64,000 bases of DNA from Amantichitinum ursilacus (GTDB lineage: Bacteria; Pseudomonadota; Gammaproteobacteria; Burkholderiales; Chitinibacteraceae): positions 23,167-87,166 of the forward strand of contig NZ_LAQT01000030.1 of the NCBI RefSeq assembly GCF_001294205.1, given 5' to 3'. A program made the translations under genes and the position numbers. Below the pieces are notes generated by a model that saw only the letters and a program-made list of their open reading frames with translations, did not search any database and had not been told where the DNA came from. Below, one piece after another: positions 27,627 through 36,435 of this stretch. Numbering within the stretch: the first letter of the stretch is position 1; every line of letters starts with the position of its first letter.

Positions 27627-27971
27627 TCAAGCCGTACGCGGCGCAAACATGATGATCGCCATGCCCGCCAGCGACACTGCCGCGCCCACGCCATCCCACA
27701 GCGTGGGCCGGATGCCGTCCACCAGCCATAACCACACCAGCGCTACCGCGATATAAACGCCGCCATACGCGGCATAAACCCGCCCGGCTGCGGCGGGATG
27801 CAAGGTCAGCAGCCATGCAAACGTCGCCAGGCTGAACGCCGCCGGGATCAGCAACCACGGCGTGGCGCCCTTCTTCAGCCACAGCCACGGCAGATAGCAG
27901 CCGATGATTTCGGCTAGTGCGGTCAGCGCAAACAGGGCGAAGGTTTTGAAGATAGGCACGATGGATGGCAA
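27627..27971 (-). CDS. ynfA: YnfA family (UPF0060) small membrane protein
   Basis: 114 residues with four membrane helices, related to small multidrug-resistance transporters. Family text [40 protein letters not shown] and [20 protein letters not shown] (split here at 20) is nearly invariant. The physiological substrate is not established. Monocistronic, converging with the PEP-CTERM gene. Confidence 0.95.
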   Translation of the reverse strand: MPSIVPIFKTFALFALTALAEIIGCYLPWLWLKKGATPWLLIPAAFSLATFAWLLTLHPAAAGRVYAAYGGVYIAVALVWLWLVDGIRPTLWDGVGAAVSLAGMAIIMFAPRTA

Positions 27972-28226
27972 CCAGCAGTGGGGTGCTCGAGATAATGCAG
28001 TGCATGGCGGGTGGTGTCACTTATGCCGCAGCCCTTCAGTGCAAGCCATTGCGCCGCATTGGATCCACGCCATCTCCCATCCAATGGCGCAAGTCCTGCA
28101 AGACTAAACCAGTGCGTTCAAGCCGGGGATCATGCACACGGCACCCGTTCGCACGCTGCAACCCGATATCGCAGCCGCGTTTCGCTTTCTACAATTACCG
28201 CAACACCACTTATGCGAAACCACCCC

Positions 28227-28919
28227 ATGTGCGGCCGACTCACCCAGGTCATCGACGGCATTCGTGTCGTTATCGAAATGGGCTACACCCAGCATCCGCA
28301 GCTCCGGCTTGATCTGGTGCCGCGTTACAACGTGCCGCCCGGCTCGCGGGTCGCCGCGTTGCATCGGCTGGATGACGATGGCGAGCCGCGTGTGGAAGAG
28401 CTGTTCTGGAATTACCAGCCCGCCTGGGCCGCCAGCAAGGGCCGTGCTTATCCCAACGCGCGGATCGAAAAAGTAAGCAGCAGCGCGTTTTACAAAGACG
28501 CCTGGCAAAACGCGCGGCGCGTGATTGTGCCGGCCAGCGGCTGGTACGAATGGCTGCCGCAGCCCGATGGCAGCAAGCAGCCTTATTACATCGTGCCGCG
28601 CGATGGCGGGCCGTTGTATCTGGCGGGCATTACCTTGTGGCAGCCGGGCCAGCCCAGCGATGCGCCCGCGCGCGGCATGGCCATCATTACCGCCGATGCC
28701 GAGGGTGGCATGGTGGATATCCACGACCGCCGCCCGGTGGTGTTAGCCGCCAGCGATGCCGCCTTGTGGCTGGACCGCATGGCGCCGTTGCCGCTGGCGG
28801 CGGAGCTGATCAGCCGGCATCGTCGCCCCAGCGAAGATTTTGAGTGGTGGCCTGTGTCGCGCGCGGTGGGCAATGTGCGCAACACGGCGGCCACGCTCAT
28901 CCACCCGATTGCGTTGTGA
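28227..28919 (+). CDS. SRAP-domain abasic-site protein (YedK/HMCES family)
   Basis: Covalently traps abasic sites in single-stranded DNA through the N-terminal Cys. 230 residues. The start must be the ATG at 28227, because MCGR at the N-terminus supplies catalytic Cys2 after Met removal. Other conserved residues: RYNVPPGS (Asn), PNARIEKVSSSAFYKDAW (Glu), ASGWYEW and the His of the RRPVVL/ISRHRRPSEDFEWW region. An in-frame extension to 28011 exists but is not used. Monocistronic. Confidence 0.93.
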   Translation: MCGRLTQVIDGIRVVIEMGYTQHPQLRLDLVPRYNVPPGSRVAALHRLDDDGEPRVEELFWNYQPAWAASKGRAYPNARIEKVSSSAFYKDAWQNARRVIVPASGWYEWLPQPDGSKQPYYIVPRDGGPLYLAGITLWQPGQPSDAPARGMAIITADAEGGMVDIHDRRPVVLAASDAALWLDRMAPLPLAAELISRHRRPSEDFEWWPVSRAVGNVRNTAATLIHPIAL

Positions 28920-29042
28920 CTCGCGGCCAGGCGAGCGATGCGCGCGTGTCTAACCCGTCCGGGGTATGTGCGACGCGGCTGGCTTTGGCACACTGCGCGC
29001 ATTACGTGGCGCGGCCACGATCATGGATAAACGGAGTGTGCA

Positions 29043-30248
29043 ATGAGTGCAGCAACGCCAGGTTCTAACGCGCCCGCAGGTTTGCCCACGGGCAAGGTGT
29101 GGGCGATGGCGGCGGCGGCCGGCATTGCCGTGGCCAATATCTATTACAACCAGCCGATGCTGGGGGTGATGGGCCACGAGCTGGGCGTGCCGCAGTCGAT
29201 TACTTTGGTGGCCACCGCCACGCAGTTGGGTTATGCCGCCGGTTTGATTTTGCTGTTGCCCTTGGGCGATGCGATGGACCGGCGCAAGCTGATCGCCACG
29301 CAATTTATTGTGCTGGCAGTGGCGCTGGCGGCGGCCGCGTTGGCGCCCGGATTAAGCCTGTTGTTGCTGGCGTCGCTGGCGGTGGGCATCAGCGCCACGG
29401 TGGCGCAGCAGATTGTGCCGCTGGCCGCGCATCTGACGCCGCAAGCGCGCCAGGGTGCGGTGATCGGGCATGTGGTGGCGGGCATCCTCACTGGTATTTT
29501 GCTCAGCCGCACGCTGGCGGGTTTTGTCGCCAGCCACGCCGGTTGGCGCGAGATGTTCTGGCTGGCGGTGCCGCTGGTGTTGGTTGCCTCGGGCACCATG
29601 GCGTGGCTGTTGCCGCGCGAAGCCCGCGCCGACGCCCGTCCGTCCTACGCCAGCCTTTTAAAATCGTTGCTGCCGTTGTGGCTGGGCCTGCCCGCCTTGC
29701 GTCGCGCTGCATTTAGTCAGGCCTTGTTGTTTGCCGGCTTTTCGGCGTTCTGGAGCACGCTGGCATTCCGGCTGGCGCAACCGCAATTCGGCCTGGGCCC
29801 GGATGCGGCGGGTCTGTTCGGCATAGTCGGCATGGTGGGGATTTTTGCCGCGCCGCTGGCCGGGCGCTATGCCGATAAAGTCGGCCCGCGCGTGATCGTG
29901 CTGGTCGGGTGCGCGGCCACTGCCGTGTCGTGGCTGATATTTGCTGCATGGACCAGCGTGGCGGGCCTGGTGGTGGGCGTGATCGTGCTCGATTTTGGCG
30001 TGCAATCCGCGCTGATCTCTAACCAGCACTCGGTGTATCAACTTAAACCCGAAGCCCGCGCGCGGCTGAATACGCTGTTTATGGGCACGATGTTTCTGGG
30101 GGGCGCGCTGGGTTCGGCGGCCGCCGCGCTGGCGTGGCGTCATGGTGGTTGGGTAGGAATTTGCGCGCTGGGGATTTTGGTCTCGCTGGCGGCCGTAGCG
30201 CTGCAATTGCTGGGCCGACGCGAACCGCTGGCGCAAACGGCGGGCTGA
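29043..30248 (+). CDS. Major facilitator superfamily transporter
   Basis: 401 residues with 12 predicted membrane helices. Family marks: NIYYNQPMLGVMGHELG in helix 1 and LLPLGDAMDRRKLIATQF, the loop 2-3 motif DxxxxRR/K, which place it in the drug/arabinose-efflux branch (COG2814, YgaY-like). Substrate unknown. A short purine-rich ribosome site precedes the ATG. Ends 23 bp before a bidirectional terminator shared with gpx. Confidence 0.88.
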   Translation: MSAATPGSNAPAGLPTGKVWAMAAAAGIAVANIYYNQPMLGVMGHELGVPQSITLVATATQLGYAAGLILLLPLGDAMDRRKLIATQFIVLAVALAAAALAPGLSLLLLASLAVGISATVAQQIVPLAAHLTPQARQGAVIGHVVAGILTGILLSRTLAGFVASHAGWREMFWLAVPLVLVASGTMAWLLPREARADARPSYASLLKSLLPLWLGLPALRRAAFSQALLFAGFSAFWSTLAFRLAQPQFGLGPDAAGLFGIVGMVGIFAAPLAGRYADKVGPRVIVLVGCAATAVSWLIFAAWTSVAGLVVGVIVLDFGVQSALISNQHSVYQLKPEARARLNTLFMGTMFLGGALGSAAAALAWRHGGWVGICALGILVSLAAVALQLLGRREPLAQTAG

Positions 30249-30270
30249 TCGTCTGCCCGCTGGTTGCAAC

Positions 30271-30306
30271 AAAGAGGGCGTTACCCGTTCGGGTAGCGCC
30301 CTTTTG
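30271..30306. terminator. Bidirectional terminator between MFS gene and gpx
   Basis: AGGGCGTTACCC-GTTC-GGGTAGCGCCCT with TTTTGT after it; the outer bases AACAAAGA / TCTTTGTT extend the stem, so it works on both strands. Confidence 0.88.
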
Positions 30307-30341
30307 TCTTTGTTGCGACTGCGGCCGCAATCACGTCCGGC

Positions 30342-30887
30342 TTAGCGCGCCAGTTCGCGCTCGATGGCAGCCACCAGGCGGGCGTCGTCCGGCGTCACGT
30401 CCGGCGCAAAGCGCTCCACCACCTGACCGTCGCGGCTGATCAAGAATTTCTCGAAATTCCACAGCACGGCGGTTTTGTCGTCGCTCTCAAAACCATAGCC
30501 TTTCAGCTTTTCGCGCATCGGGCCTTCGTTAACGGCGGCCGGCTGCGCTTCTACCAGTGCGCTGTACAGCGGATGCTGGTCTTCGCCTTTCACGCTGATC
30601 TTGGCAAACAGCGGAAACTGCACGTTGTAGTTGGTGCTGCAAAACGAAGCGATTTCAGCATCCGTGCCCGGCTCTTGCGCGCCAAAGTTGTTGGCGGGAA
30701 AAGCCAGCACTTCCAGGCCGTCGGCGCGTTTGTTTTCATACAGCTTTTCCAGGCCTTCGTATTGCGGGGTCAGGCCGCATTGCGACGCCACGTTAACCAC
30801 CAGCAGCACTTTGCCTTGATAAGCGGCCAGCGAGGTGGCGGTGCCATCGCCTTTGTTGACGGGGATCTGGTAAACGGATGCAGACAT
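30342..30887 (-). CDS. Glutathione peroxidase (Cys type)
   Basis: Thiol peroxidase of the GPx/BtuE family that reduces peroxides. 181 residues from the ATG at 30887 (GGAG 9 bases upstream). The catalytic centre is NVASQCGLTPQY with Cys37 (not selenocysteine), the second motif LAFPANNFGAQEPG (usual form FPCNQFGGQEPG, so the second Cys is Ala and Gln is Asn here), and VLWNFEKFL with the catalytic Trp and Asn. In bacteria this class often uses thioredoxin rather than glutathione. Monocistronic. Confidence 0.93.
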   Translation of the reverse strand: MSASVYQIPVNKGDGTATSLAAYQGKVLLVVNVASQCGLTPQYEGLEKLYENKRADGLEVLAFPANNFGAQEPGTDAEIASFCSTNYNVQFPLFAKISVKGEDQHPLYSALVEAQPAAVNEGPMREKLKGYGFESDDKTAVLWNFEKFLISRDGQVVERFAPDVTPDDARLVAAIERELAR

Positions 30888-31200
30888 TTCAATACTCCGG
30901 TTGAGGCAGGTTGGAGGATGTCCGCGTCTGTGGGTTATGGGGTGCAGGGACGCGGATCGGTGCTGCGCATGGTGCGCCTGTACCGGCCGCTTCGTCAATT
31001 ATATTGCGCACAATATAAATGGACTTTTCGGCTGCAATGGGTGGGGCCGTCTTGATCGCCATTCAAAGTGGCATCGCAAAGCACCATCTGTTCAAGTCTT
31101 CGCGCTCAACGGCAGTTAAACGCGCCAACCCAAGTGGGATCGCGGAGTGCCGTGTTTCAAGTTATGGCTTTGGGTGGTGGGTCGTGACCCACCCTATGCG
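30888..31200. other. Non-coding stretch between gpx and the DUF1272 gene
   Basis: 313 bp. Contains the gpx upstream region and one REP palindrome at 31166-31198. The run TTGCGCACAATATAAAT at 31003-31019 looks like a -10 region but has no matching gene downstream on the plus strand. Confidence 0.4.
31166..31198 (-). repeat. REP-type palindrome, copy 8 (reverse)
   Basis: GGCTTTGGGT then GGTGGGTC-GT-GACCCACC (31176-31193) then CTATG. Perfect core; ends 2-3 bp from the stop codon of the DUF1272 gene. Confidence 0.8.
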
Positions 31201-31509
31201 TCATCGTTGCTCCGGGGGTAGGCCTGCTTGTGTTGCCACCAGCTGCGCGTGCGCGGTGGCATCTACCGGGCGGTACACCTCGCGCGTGCTCGCGGGGTGA
31301 TGCGCCAGATTATTGCCGTCATGCCAGTCGCGTTGCGGCCGGATCGGGCGTGGTGCAAAGCCGCCGCCGCAATTAGGGCACACGTTATGCAATACGTCGC
31401 GCACGCAATCTGCGCAGAACGTGCATTCAAACGAACAGATCAGCGCATCGGTCGCCACAGGGGGTAACGCTTTGCGGCAGTGTTCGCAGGTGGGGCGCAG
31501 TTCCAGCAT
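31201..31509 (-). CDS. DUF1272 zinc-ribbon-like protein
   Basis: 102 residues from the ATG at 31509; the family begins MLELRPTCEHC at this Met although the frame is open further upstream. The N-terminal half holds Cys pairs (CEHC, CSFECTFCADC, CPNCGG) expected to bind zinc, ending with the family text FAPRPIRP. The C-terminal 40 residues are unconserved-looking. Function unknown. Diverges from the pullulanase gene. Confidence 0.85.
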   Translation of the reverse strand: MLELRPTCEHCRKALPPVATDALICSFECTFCADCVRDVLHNVCPNCGGGFAPRPIRPQRDWHDGNNLAHHPASTREVYRPVDATAHAQLVATQAGLPPEQR

Positions 31510-31610
31510 GCGTGCGTTCTCACAATGGGCAAAAGCCACAGCATAGCCGGGTCCGCCCCGCTGCTCGCGCCAGATTAGCGTCAAATGCTGCCCTGCAAAA
31601 TCGATGTTGA

Positions 31611-31639
31611 TTGACACCTTGCTTACTCAGGTCTACGTT
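31611..31639 (+). promoter_or_regulatory. Sigma-70 promoter of the pullulanase gene
   Basis: TTGACA (31611-31616), 17 bases, TACGTT (31634-31639). A consensus -35 with a fair -10, just upstream of a perfect palindrome. Confidence 0.6.
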
Positions 31640-31653
31640 CCAAACCGGTTTGG
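31640..31653. promoter_or_regulatory. LacI-family-type operator at the pullulanase promoter
   Basis: CCAAACCGGTTTGG, a perfect 14-base palindrome with the central CG step typical of LacI/GalR operators. It covers the predicted transcription start, where a bound protein would repress. Confidence 0.6.
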
Positions 31654-31733
31654 TAGTTTGTCATAAAAAGCTACATACCCAACCGCAGGCCATAAACACG
31701 GATGGAAACACAGTCGACTGAGGAGATTCTGCA

Positions 31734-34700
31734 ATGCAATTCAGCCATGGATGGCGCGGCCTGCTTGCCGCGCTGTGTACCACAGCGCTGCTGGCAGCGT
31801 GTGGCACCGGCAATGACAACGATACGGATGGTGGGGGTAGCGCCGGTGGCGGCACAGGCGGAGGCAGCACCACGCCACCGGTTGCGGCAGCCACGATGCG
31901 CGTGCACTACCATCGCACCCAGAACGACACCGCCGACTGGGGCGTATATAGCTGGAAAGGCCCCAAAGTCCCGACCGCCAAATACCCGGATGACCGCATT
32001 AAGTTTGCCAGTACCGATGCATTTGGCGGCTATGCCGACGTCGCGCTCGACACCAGCAATACCGAGATGGATTTCCTGATCATCAACGGTAACGGCGATA
32101 AAAACTGTGGCAGCGACCAGGTGGCGCAGCTGGCCAGCACCATCGCCAGCAAAGGCCAGGAGATCTGGTTGCTGCAAGGCGACTGCACCATCTACGCCAC
32201 GCAACCGGCCATCCCGCCAGGCAATCTCAGCGCAGCCAGCGCCATCTGGCTGGATGCGCAAACGCTGGTCTGGGCCGACGCCCCCACCAGCGCCAGCTAC
32301 AAGTTGTATTACGCGGCCGATGGCGGCATCAGCGCCGACGCCAATGGCGTTACCGGCGCGTCCGCCAGCGTTGACCTGACCGCCGACGGCAGCGCGCTGT
32401 CGTCCACGTTGCTGGCCGCGCATCCCAACCTGAGCAAGGCCACGGTACTCAAGCTCGCCAGCCAGGATGCGGCCACGCTCAAGACCTGGCTCAAAGGCCA
32501 ACTGGTGGCGGTGCAGCTGGATAGCGCGGGCAAGGTGGTGCAAGCCACTTCGGTGCAGATTGCGCCGGTACTGGACGCGCTGTATGCCGATGCCGCCGCC
32601 GCAACGCCACTGGGCCTGACCTTTGCGGGTGACGGCACACCGACGTTTGCGCTGTGGGCCCCCACCGCGACGTCGGTCACGCTCAATGTCACGCCGGTGG
32701 GCGGCAGCGCCACCACGGTGGCGATGACGCAAGATGCCGCTTCCGGTGTCTGGCAAGCCACCGGCCAGGCCGCATGGACCAACGCCGCGTATTACACCTA
32801 CGACGTCAATGTGTTCAGCCGCGCCGCGGGCAACAAGCGCATCACCAATACGGTGACAGACCCGTATTCGCTCTCGCTGGATACCAACAGCCAGCACAGC
32901 ATGGTGGCCAATCTGGCCTCGTCCGCGCTGAAACCGGCCAACTGGGATACGCAAGCCATCCCCGCGCTGGCCAGCAACGCCGATATCTCGCTGTACGAAC
33001 TGCATTTGCGTGATTTCTCGATCAACGACGCCACCGTCCCCGCCGCGCATCAAGGCAAGTACCTGGCGTTTACCGACAGCAACAGCAATGGCATGCAGCA
33101 TTTGCGCGCGCTGCAAGCGGTTGGCCTCACGCATGTGCATTTGCTGCCGCTGTTTGATATCAGCAGCATTGACGAAGCCGGTTGTATCAATCCCACCATC
33201 CCCAACGCCGCTGCGGATTCGCAAGACCAGCAAGCGGCCGTGGTCGCCAGCGCGGCCAAGGATTGCTTTAACTGGGGTTACGATCCGTACCACTACACCG
33301 CGCCTGAAGGCAGCTATGCCAGCAACGCGGCCGACGGCGCGGTGCGGGTTAAAGAGTTCCGCCAGATGGTGCAGGCGTTGCATGCCGCCGGCCTGCGCGT
33401 GGTGATGGACGTGGTGTACAACCACACCAGCGCCGCGGGGCAAGACAGCACGTCCGTGCTCGATAAAGTGGTGCCCGGTTACTACTATCGACTGGATGGC
33501 AACGGCGCGATCTACACCTCCACGTGCTGCAGCGATACCGCCACTGAAAACCGCATGATGGCGCGCTTGATGATCGATTCGCTGGCCACCTGGGCCGCGC
33601 AATACAAGGTGGATGGCTTTCGCTTCGATCTGATGGGCCATATTCCGCTGGCCGTGATGCAACAAGCGCGCGCTACCGTCGACGCCGCCGCGCTGCGCCC
33701 GCTGTATTACTACGGCGAAGCGTGGAATTTTGGTGAAGTGCAAGACGACGCGTTCTTTGTGCAAGCACGTCAGGCGCATATGGCGGGCACCGGCATCGGC
33801 TCCTTCAATGACCGGATGCGCGATGCCGTGCGTGGCGGTGGTTGTTGCGACAGCGGCGCGGCATTGGCGCAGAACCAGGGTTTTGCCAATGGCGCCTATC
33901 TGGCCCCCAACGGCAATAACACGCAGAGCAAAGATGATCTGCTGCATCTGGCCGATCTGGTGCGCCTGGGCATGGTCGCCACGCTGGCCGATTACACGCT
34001 GGTGGACAAGGACGGCAACAGCAAACGCGGCGATGCACTGGATTACAGCGGCATGGGCGCGGGCTATACGCAAGATCCGCCGGAAACCATCAACTACATC
34101 GAGGCGCACGATAACCAGACGCTGTTTGACATCAACACGCTCAAGCTCAAGGCCGATACCCCAGCCGCGCAGCGCGTGCGGGTGCAAAACCTGGGCGCGG
34201 GCGTGCTGTTGCTGTCGCAAGGCATTCCATTTATCCATGCCGGACAAGACATCCTGCGGTCCAAATCGCTGGACAGTAACAGCTTTGATTCGGGCGACTG
34301 GTTTAACAAACTGGACTGGAGCTATCAGGCCAATAACTTTGGCGTAGGCCTGCCGCCCGCAGCCAACAACAGCGGCAGCTGGGATACGCTGAAGCCGTTC
34401 CTGACCAACGCCACCGCCAGCATGGGCAACGCGCAGATCGTTAATGCGCGCGATGTGTTCCGCGACTTTATGGCCATCCGCCAAAGCTCCACGTTGTTCC
34501 GTTTGCGCACTGGCGCGGACGTCAAACAGCGCGTCAGCTTTGTCAACACCGGCCCCAGCCAGGTGCCCGGCGTGATCATCGAGCATATCGATGGCAGCGG
34601 TTATAGCGGCGCTAACTACAGCCATGTGGTGATCGCGGTGAACGCCGATATCGCAGCGCATACCGTCGCGGCCCCCACACTGGCGGGCCCCGCTTATACG

Positions 34701-34814
34701 CTGCACCCACGTCAGCAAAGCGGCGCGGACACGGTGGTGCAGGCGGCCACGCTGGATGGCAGTGGCAATATCAATATTCCGGCACGCAGCGTGGCGGTGT
34801 TTGTCGCGCCGTAA
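31734..34814 (+). CDS. Secreted lipoprotein pullulanase (GH13, alpha-1,6-glucosidase type)
   Basis: Debranches pullulan, amylopectin or glycogen fragments at alpha-1,6 bonds. 1026 residues: signal peptide with lipobox LAAC (Cys about 23), a Gly/Asp/Thr-rich linker, a pullulanase-associated (CBM41-like) domain (RVHYHRTQNDTADWGVYSWK), a CBM48-like domain (LTFAGDGTPTFALWAPTATS), then the GH13 barrel. Catalytic residues are visible: region I DVVYNHT (559-565), nucleophile Asp632 in FRFDLMGH, acid/base Glu662 in YYGEAWNFG, and Asp793 in EAHDNQ. Related to Klebsiella PulA, a type II secretion substrate; the window also encodes gspC, D and E. Single gene with promoter, operator and terminator. Confidence 0.95.
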   Translation: MQFSHGWRGLLAALCTTALLAACGTGNDNDTDGGGSAGGGTGGGSTTPPVAAATMRVHYHRTQNDTADWGVYSWKGPKVPTAKYPDDRIKFASTDAFGGYADVALDTSNTEMDFLIINGNGDKNCGSDQVAQLASTIASKGQEIWLLQGDCTIYATQPAIPPGNLSAASAIWLDAQTLVWADAPTSASYKLYYAADGGISADANGVTGASASVDLTADGSALSSTLLAAHPNLSKATVLKLASQDAATLKTWLKGQLVAVQLDSAGKVVQATSVQIAPVLDALYADAAAATPLGLTFAGDGTPTFALWAPTATSVTLNVTPVGGSATTVAMTQDAASGVWQATGQAAWTNAAYYTYDVNVFSRAAGNKRITNTVTDPYSLSLDTNSQHSMVANLASSALKPANWDTQAIPALASNADISLYELHLRDFSINDATVPAAHQGKYLAFTDSNSNGMQHLRALQAVGLTHVHLLPLFDISSIDEAGCINPTIPNAAADSQDQQAAVVASAAKDCFNWGYDPYHYTAPEGSYASNAADGAVRVKEFRQMVQALHAAGLRVVMDVVYNHTSAAGQDSTSVLDKVVPGYYYRLDGNGAIYTSTCCSDTATENRMMARLMIDSLATWAAQYKVDGFRFDLMGHIPLAVMQQARATVDAAALRPLYYYGEAWNFGEVQDDAFFVQARQAHMAGTGIGSFNDRMRDAVRGGGCCDSGAALAQNQGFANGAYLAPNGNNTQSKDDLLHLADLVRLGMVATLADYTLVDKDGNSKRGDALDYSGMGAGYTQDPPETINYIEAHDNQTLFDINTLKLKADTPAAQRVRVQNLGAGVLLLSQGIPFIHAGQDILRSKSLDSNSFDSGDWFNKLDWSYQANNFGVGLPPAANNSGSWDTLKPFLTNATASMGNAQIVNARDVFRDFMAIRQSSTLFRLRTGADVKQRVSFVNTGPSQVPGVIIEHIDGSGYSGANYSHVVIAVNADIAAHTVAAPTLAGPAYTLHPRQQSGADTVVQAATLDGSGNINIPARSVAVFVAP

Positions 34815-34848
34815 AGTGGCAATGCGCGGTTAGATTGGCGCGCAAAAC

Positions 34849-34886
34849 AAAGCCGGCATCCCTGATGAAGGGATGCCGGCTTTTTT
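34849..34886. terminator. Bidirectional terminator after the pullulanase gene
   Basis: AAAGCCGGCATCCC / GGGATGCCGGCTTT, 14-bp perfect stem with a seven-base loop and TTTTTT after it; the minus strand has TTTGTTTT, serving the converging Sel1 gene. Confidence 0.95.
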
Positions 34887-34908
34887 AATACCAGCGACGC
34901 CGCAAGCG

Positions 34909-36321
34909 CTAAGCCACTGCCCCGCGCGGACCTTGCATCGGCTCGATGCGCTCCACGCGCCAGGCTTCGCGCACCGCCAGCGCAAATTGTTCGGGCTGGC
35001 GCAAACGCAGTTCCAGCGTACGTTCTTCTTGCGCGCCATCACGAAAAATCAGCACCACTTTATTGCCGCGGCGCGCGCGTTTGATCTTGAGCTTTTGCAC
35101 ATCGCGCTTGGGCACAAAATGTTCGAGATCGCCGCATTCAGGCACAAACATCAAATTAAACGGAAACATCGGCTCCACCCGGATGCCGTCCCACGTAACC
35201 GATACTGATAAATAACCGTGCGCGCGCGCCAGCCGGCTAAGCACGCTGCTGTTGCTGCCGCCCGAGGCCATGCGCTCAAAAAACAAAGCGCCACGTGGTT
35301 TGCGTGGCCATAAAGGTTTGCCGCGCACGGTGCGATACACCACCGACGCCAGCAACAGCGCCAATATCAATAACAACACGCGCACGGTCGGGCTGAGTTT
35401 GCCTTGCACATAATCAAGCACGCGCACGCTGCCGATCTGCGGTTGCGCGCGCCACGCTTGCGCTTCTTCATCGCCTTGCGCCGCCGCACGTTTAATCAAT
35501 CGCTCGCCCGCCACCGCATCGGCCTGCGCCACACCCCGCCCCTGATACAGCAATTTGCCCAGATGAAATTGCGCGCGCGCATTATCGGCGCGGGCAGCGG
35601 GTCGATACCATTGCACCGCCTGCGCATCGTCTTGCGGCACGCCCAAGCCGTGCTCATACAGATAGCCGATATTGCCCATCGCCAGCGCATCGCCTTGCGC
35701 CGCCGCTTTGCGATACCAGACCATGGCCTGGCGATAATCAATCGGTGCGATATGGGTATACATCCAGCCGGTTTGCAGCTGGCCGGTGGCATCGCCCGCG
35801 CGCGCGCTCATCAGATACGCATTGCGCGCCACTGCGGTGTCTTTGGGGATGCCCACACCAAACAGGTTTTGCCAGCCCACCTGGTTAAGCGCCAGCGGCA
35901 CGCCGGCCTGCGCGGCGCGCTCGGCCCACAGATAGCCTTTGTCCTGATCCACCAGCGTGCCATTGCCCAGAAAGTAGGCCTGGCCCAGGTGCGCCATCGC
36001 ATACACATTGTTCAGCACGGCTGCTTTCTGAAAATAATCCATCGCCGCGCCATCATCGCGCCGCACGCCCAGGCCATGCGCATAGATTTCGCCAACCCGG
36101 TTCAGCACCGCACCGCGCACCACGTTGTCGCCGCGCGCCGCCTGGCTCAGATAGGCATTTAACGCTTGCGGATAATCGCCGTGCGCCAGCAACGCATCGG
36201 CGGCGGCCATCTCGGCATCCAGCGGCGGGTCCATCACCAGCGGCAGCGGACGCGCGCAGGCCAGCGTCGCCAGCAGCATGCTGGCAAAGCCCACCGACCA
36301 CAGCCATCGCGCGCGTTGCAT
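34909..36321 (-). CDS. Sel1-repeat (TPR-like) protein with a C-terminal membrane-anchored domain
   Basis: 470 residues from the ATG at 36321. Signal-like segment (about 5-22), then about six Sel1 repeats of 36 residues (examples: GEIYAHGLGVRRDDGAAMDY, GNIGYLYEHGLGVPQDDAQA) to about residue 290, a single membrane helix VRVLLLILALLLASVVYR, then about 120 residues of a Lys/Arg-rich domain of unknown type (VPKRDVQKLKIKRARRGNK). By the positive-inside rule, the repeats face the periplasm and the last domain the cytoplasm. Sel1 proteins act as scaffolds; the specific role here is unknown. Monocistronic. Confidence 0.75.
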   Translation of the reverse strand: MQRARWLWSVGFASMLLATLACARPLPLVMDPPLDAEMAAADALLAHGDYPQALNAYLSQAARGDNVVRGAVLNRVGEIYAHGLGVRRDDGAAMDYFQKAAVLNNVYAMAHLGQAYFLGNGTLVDQDKGYLWAERAAQAGVPLALNQVGWQNLFGVGIPKDTAVARNAYLMSARAGDATGQLQTGWMYTHIAPIDYRQAMVWYRKAAAQGDALAMGNIGYLYEHGLGVPQDDAQAVQWYRPAARADNARAQFHLGKLLYQGRGVAQADAVAGERLIKRAAAQGDEEAQAWRAQPQIGSVRVLDYVQGKLSPTVRVLLLILALLLASVVYRTVRGKPLWPRKPRGALFFERMASGGSNSSVLSRLARAHGYLSVSVTWDGIRVEPMFPFNLMFVPECGDLEHFVPKRDVQKLKIKRARRGNKVVLIFRDGAQEERTLELRLRQPEQFALAVREAWRVERIEPMQGPRGAVA

Positions 36322-36435
36322 GATGATCCCGATTTTCCAGACCGCGTGATCAGGGCCGACCACGCCAAGGCGGCTTACAATACCATCACAAAGCTGACAA
36401 CTCCACCAAGTCTTACGTATGGTCGTGTATGGGTT

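Noticed and set aside
30342..30998. Longer glutathione peroxidase starting at 30998
   Set aside because: The ATG at 30887 has a proper ribosome site and matches the family N-terminus; the upstream extension is not protein-like.
31671..34718. 1015-codon open frame on the minus strand opposite the pullulanase gene
   Set aside because: Rich in His/Arg/Gly/Ala with no domain; it is the antisense of a GC-rich gene whose catalytic motifs are all on the plus strand.
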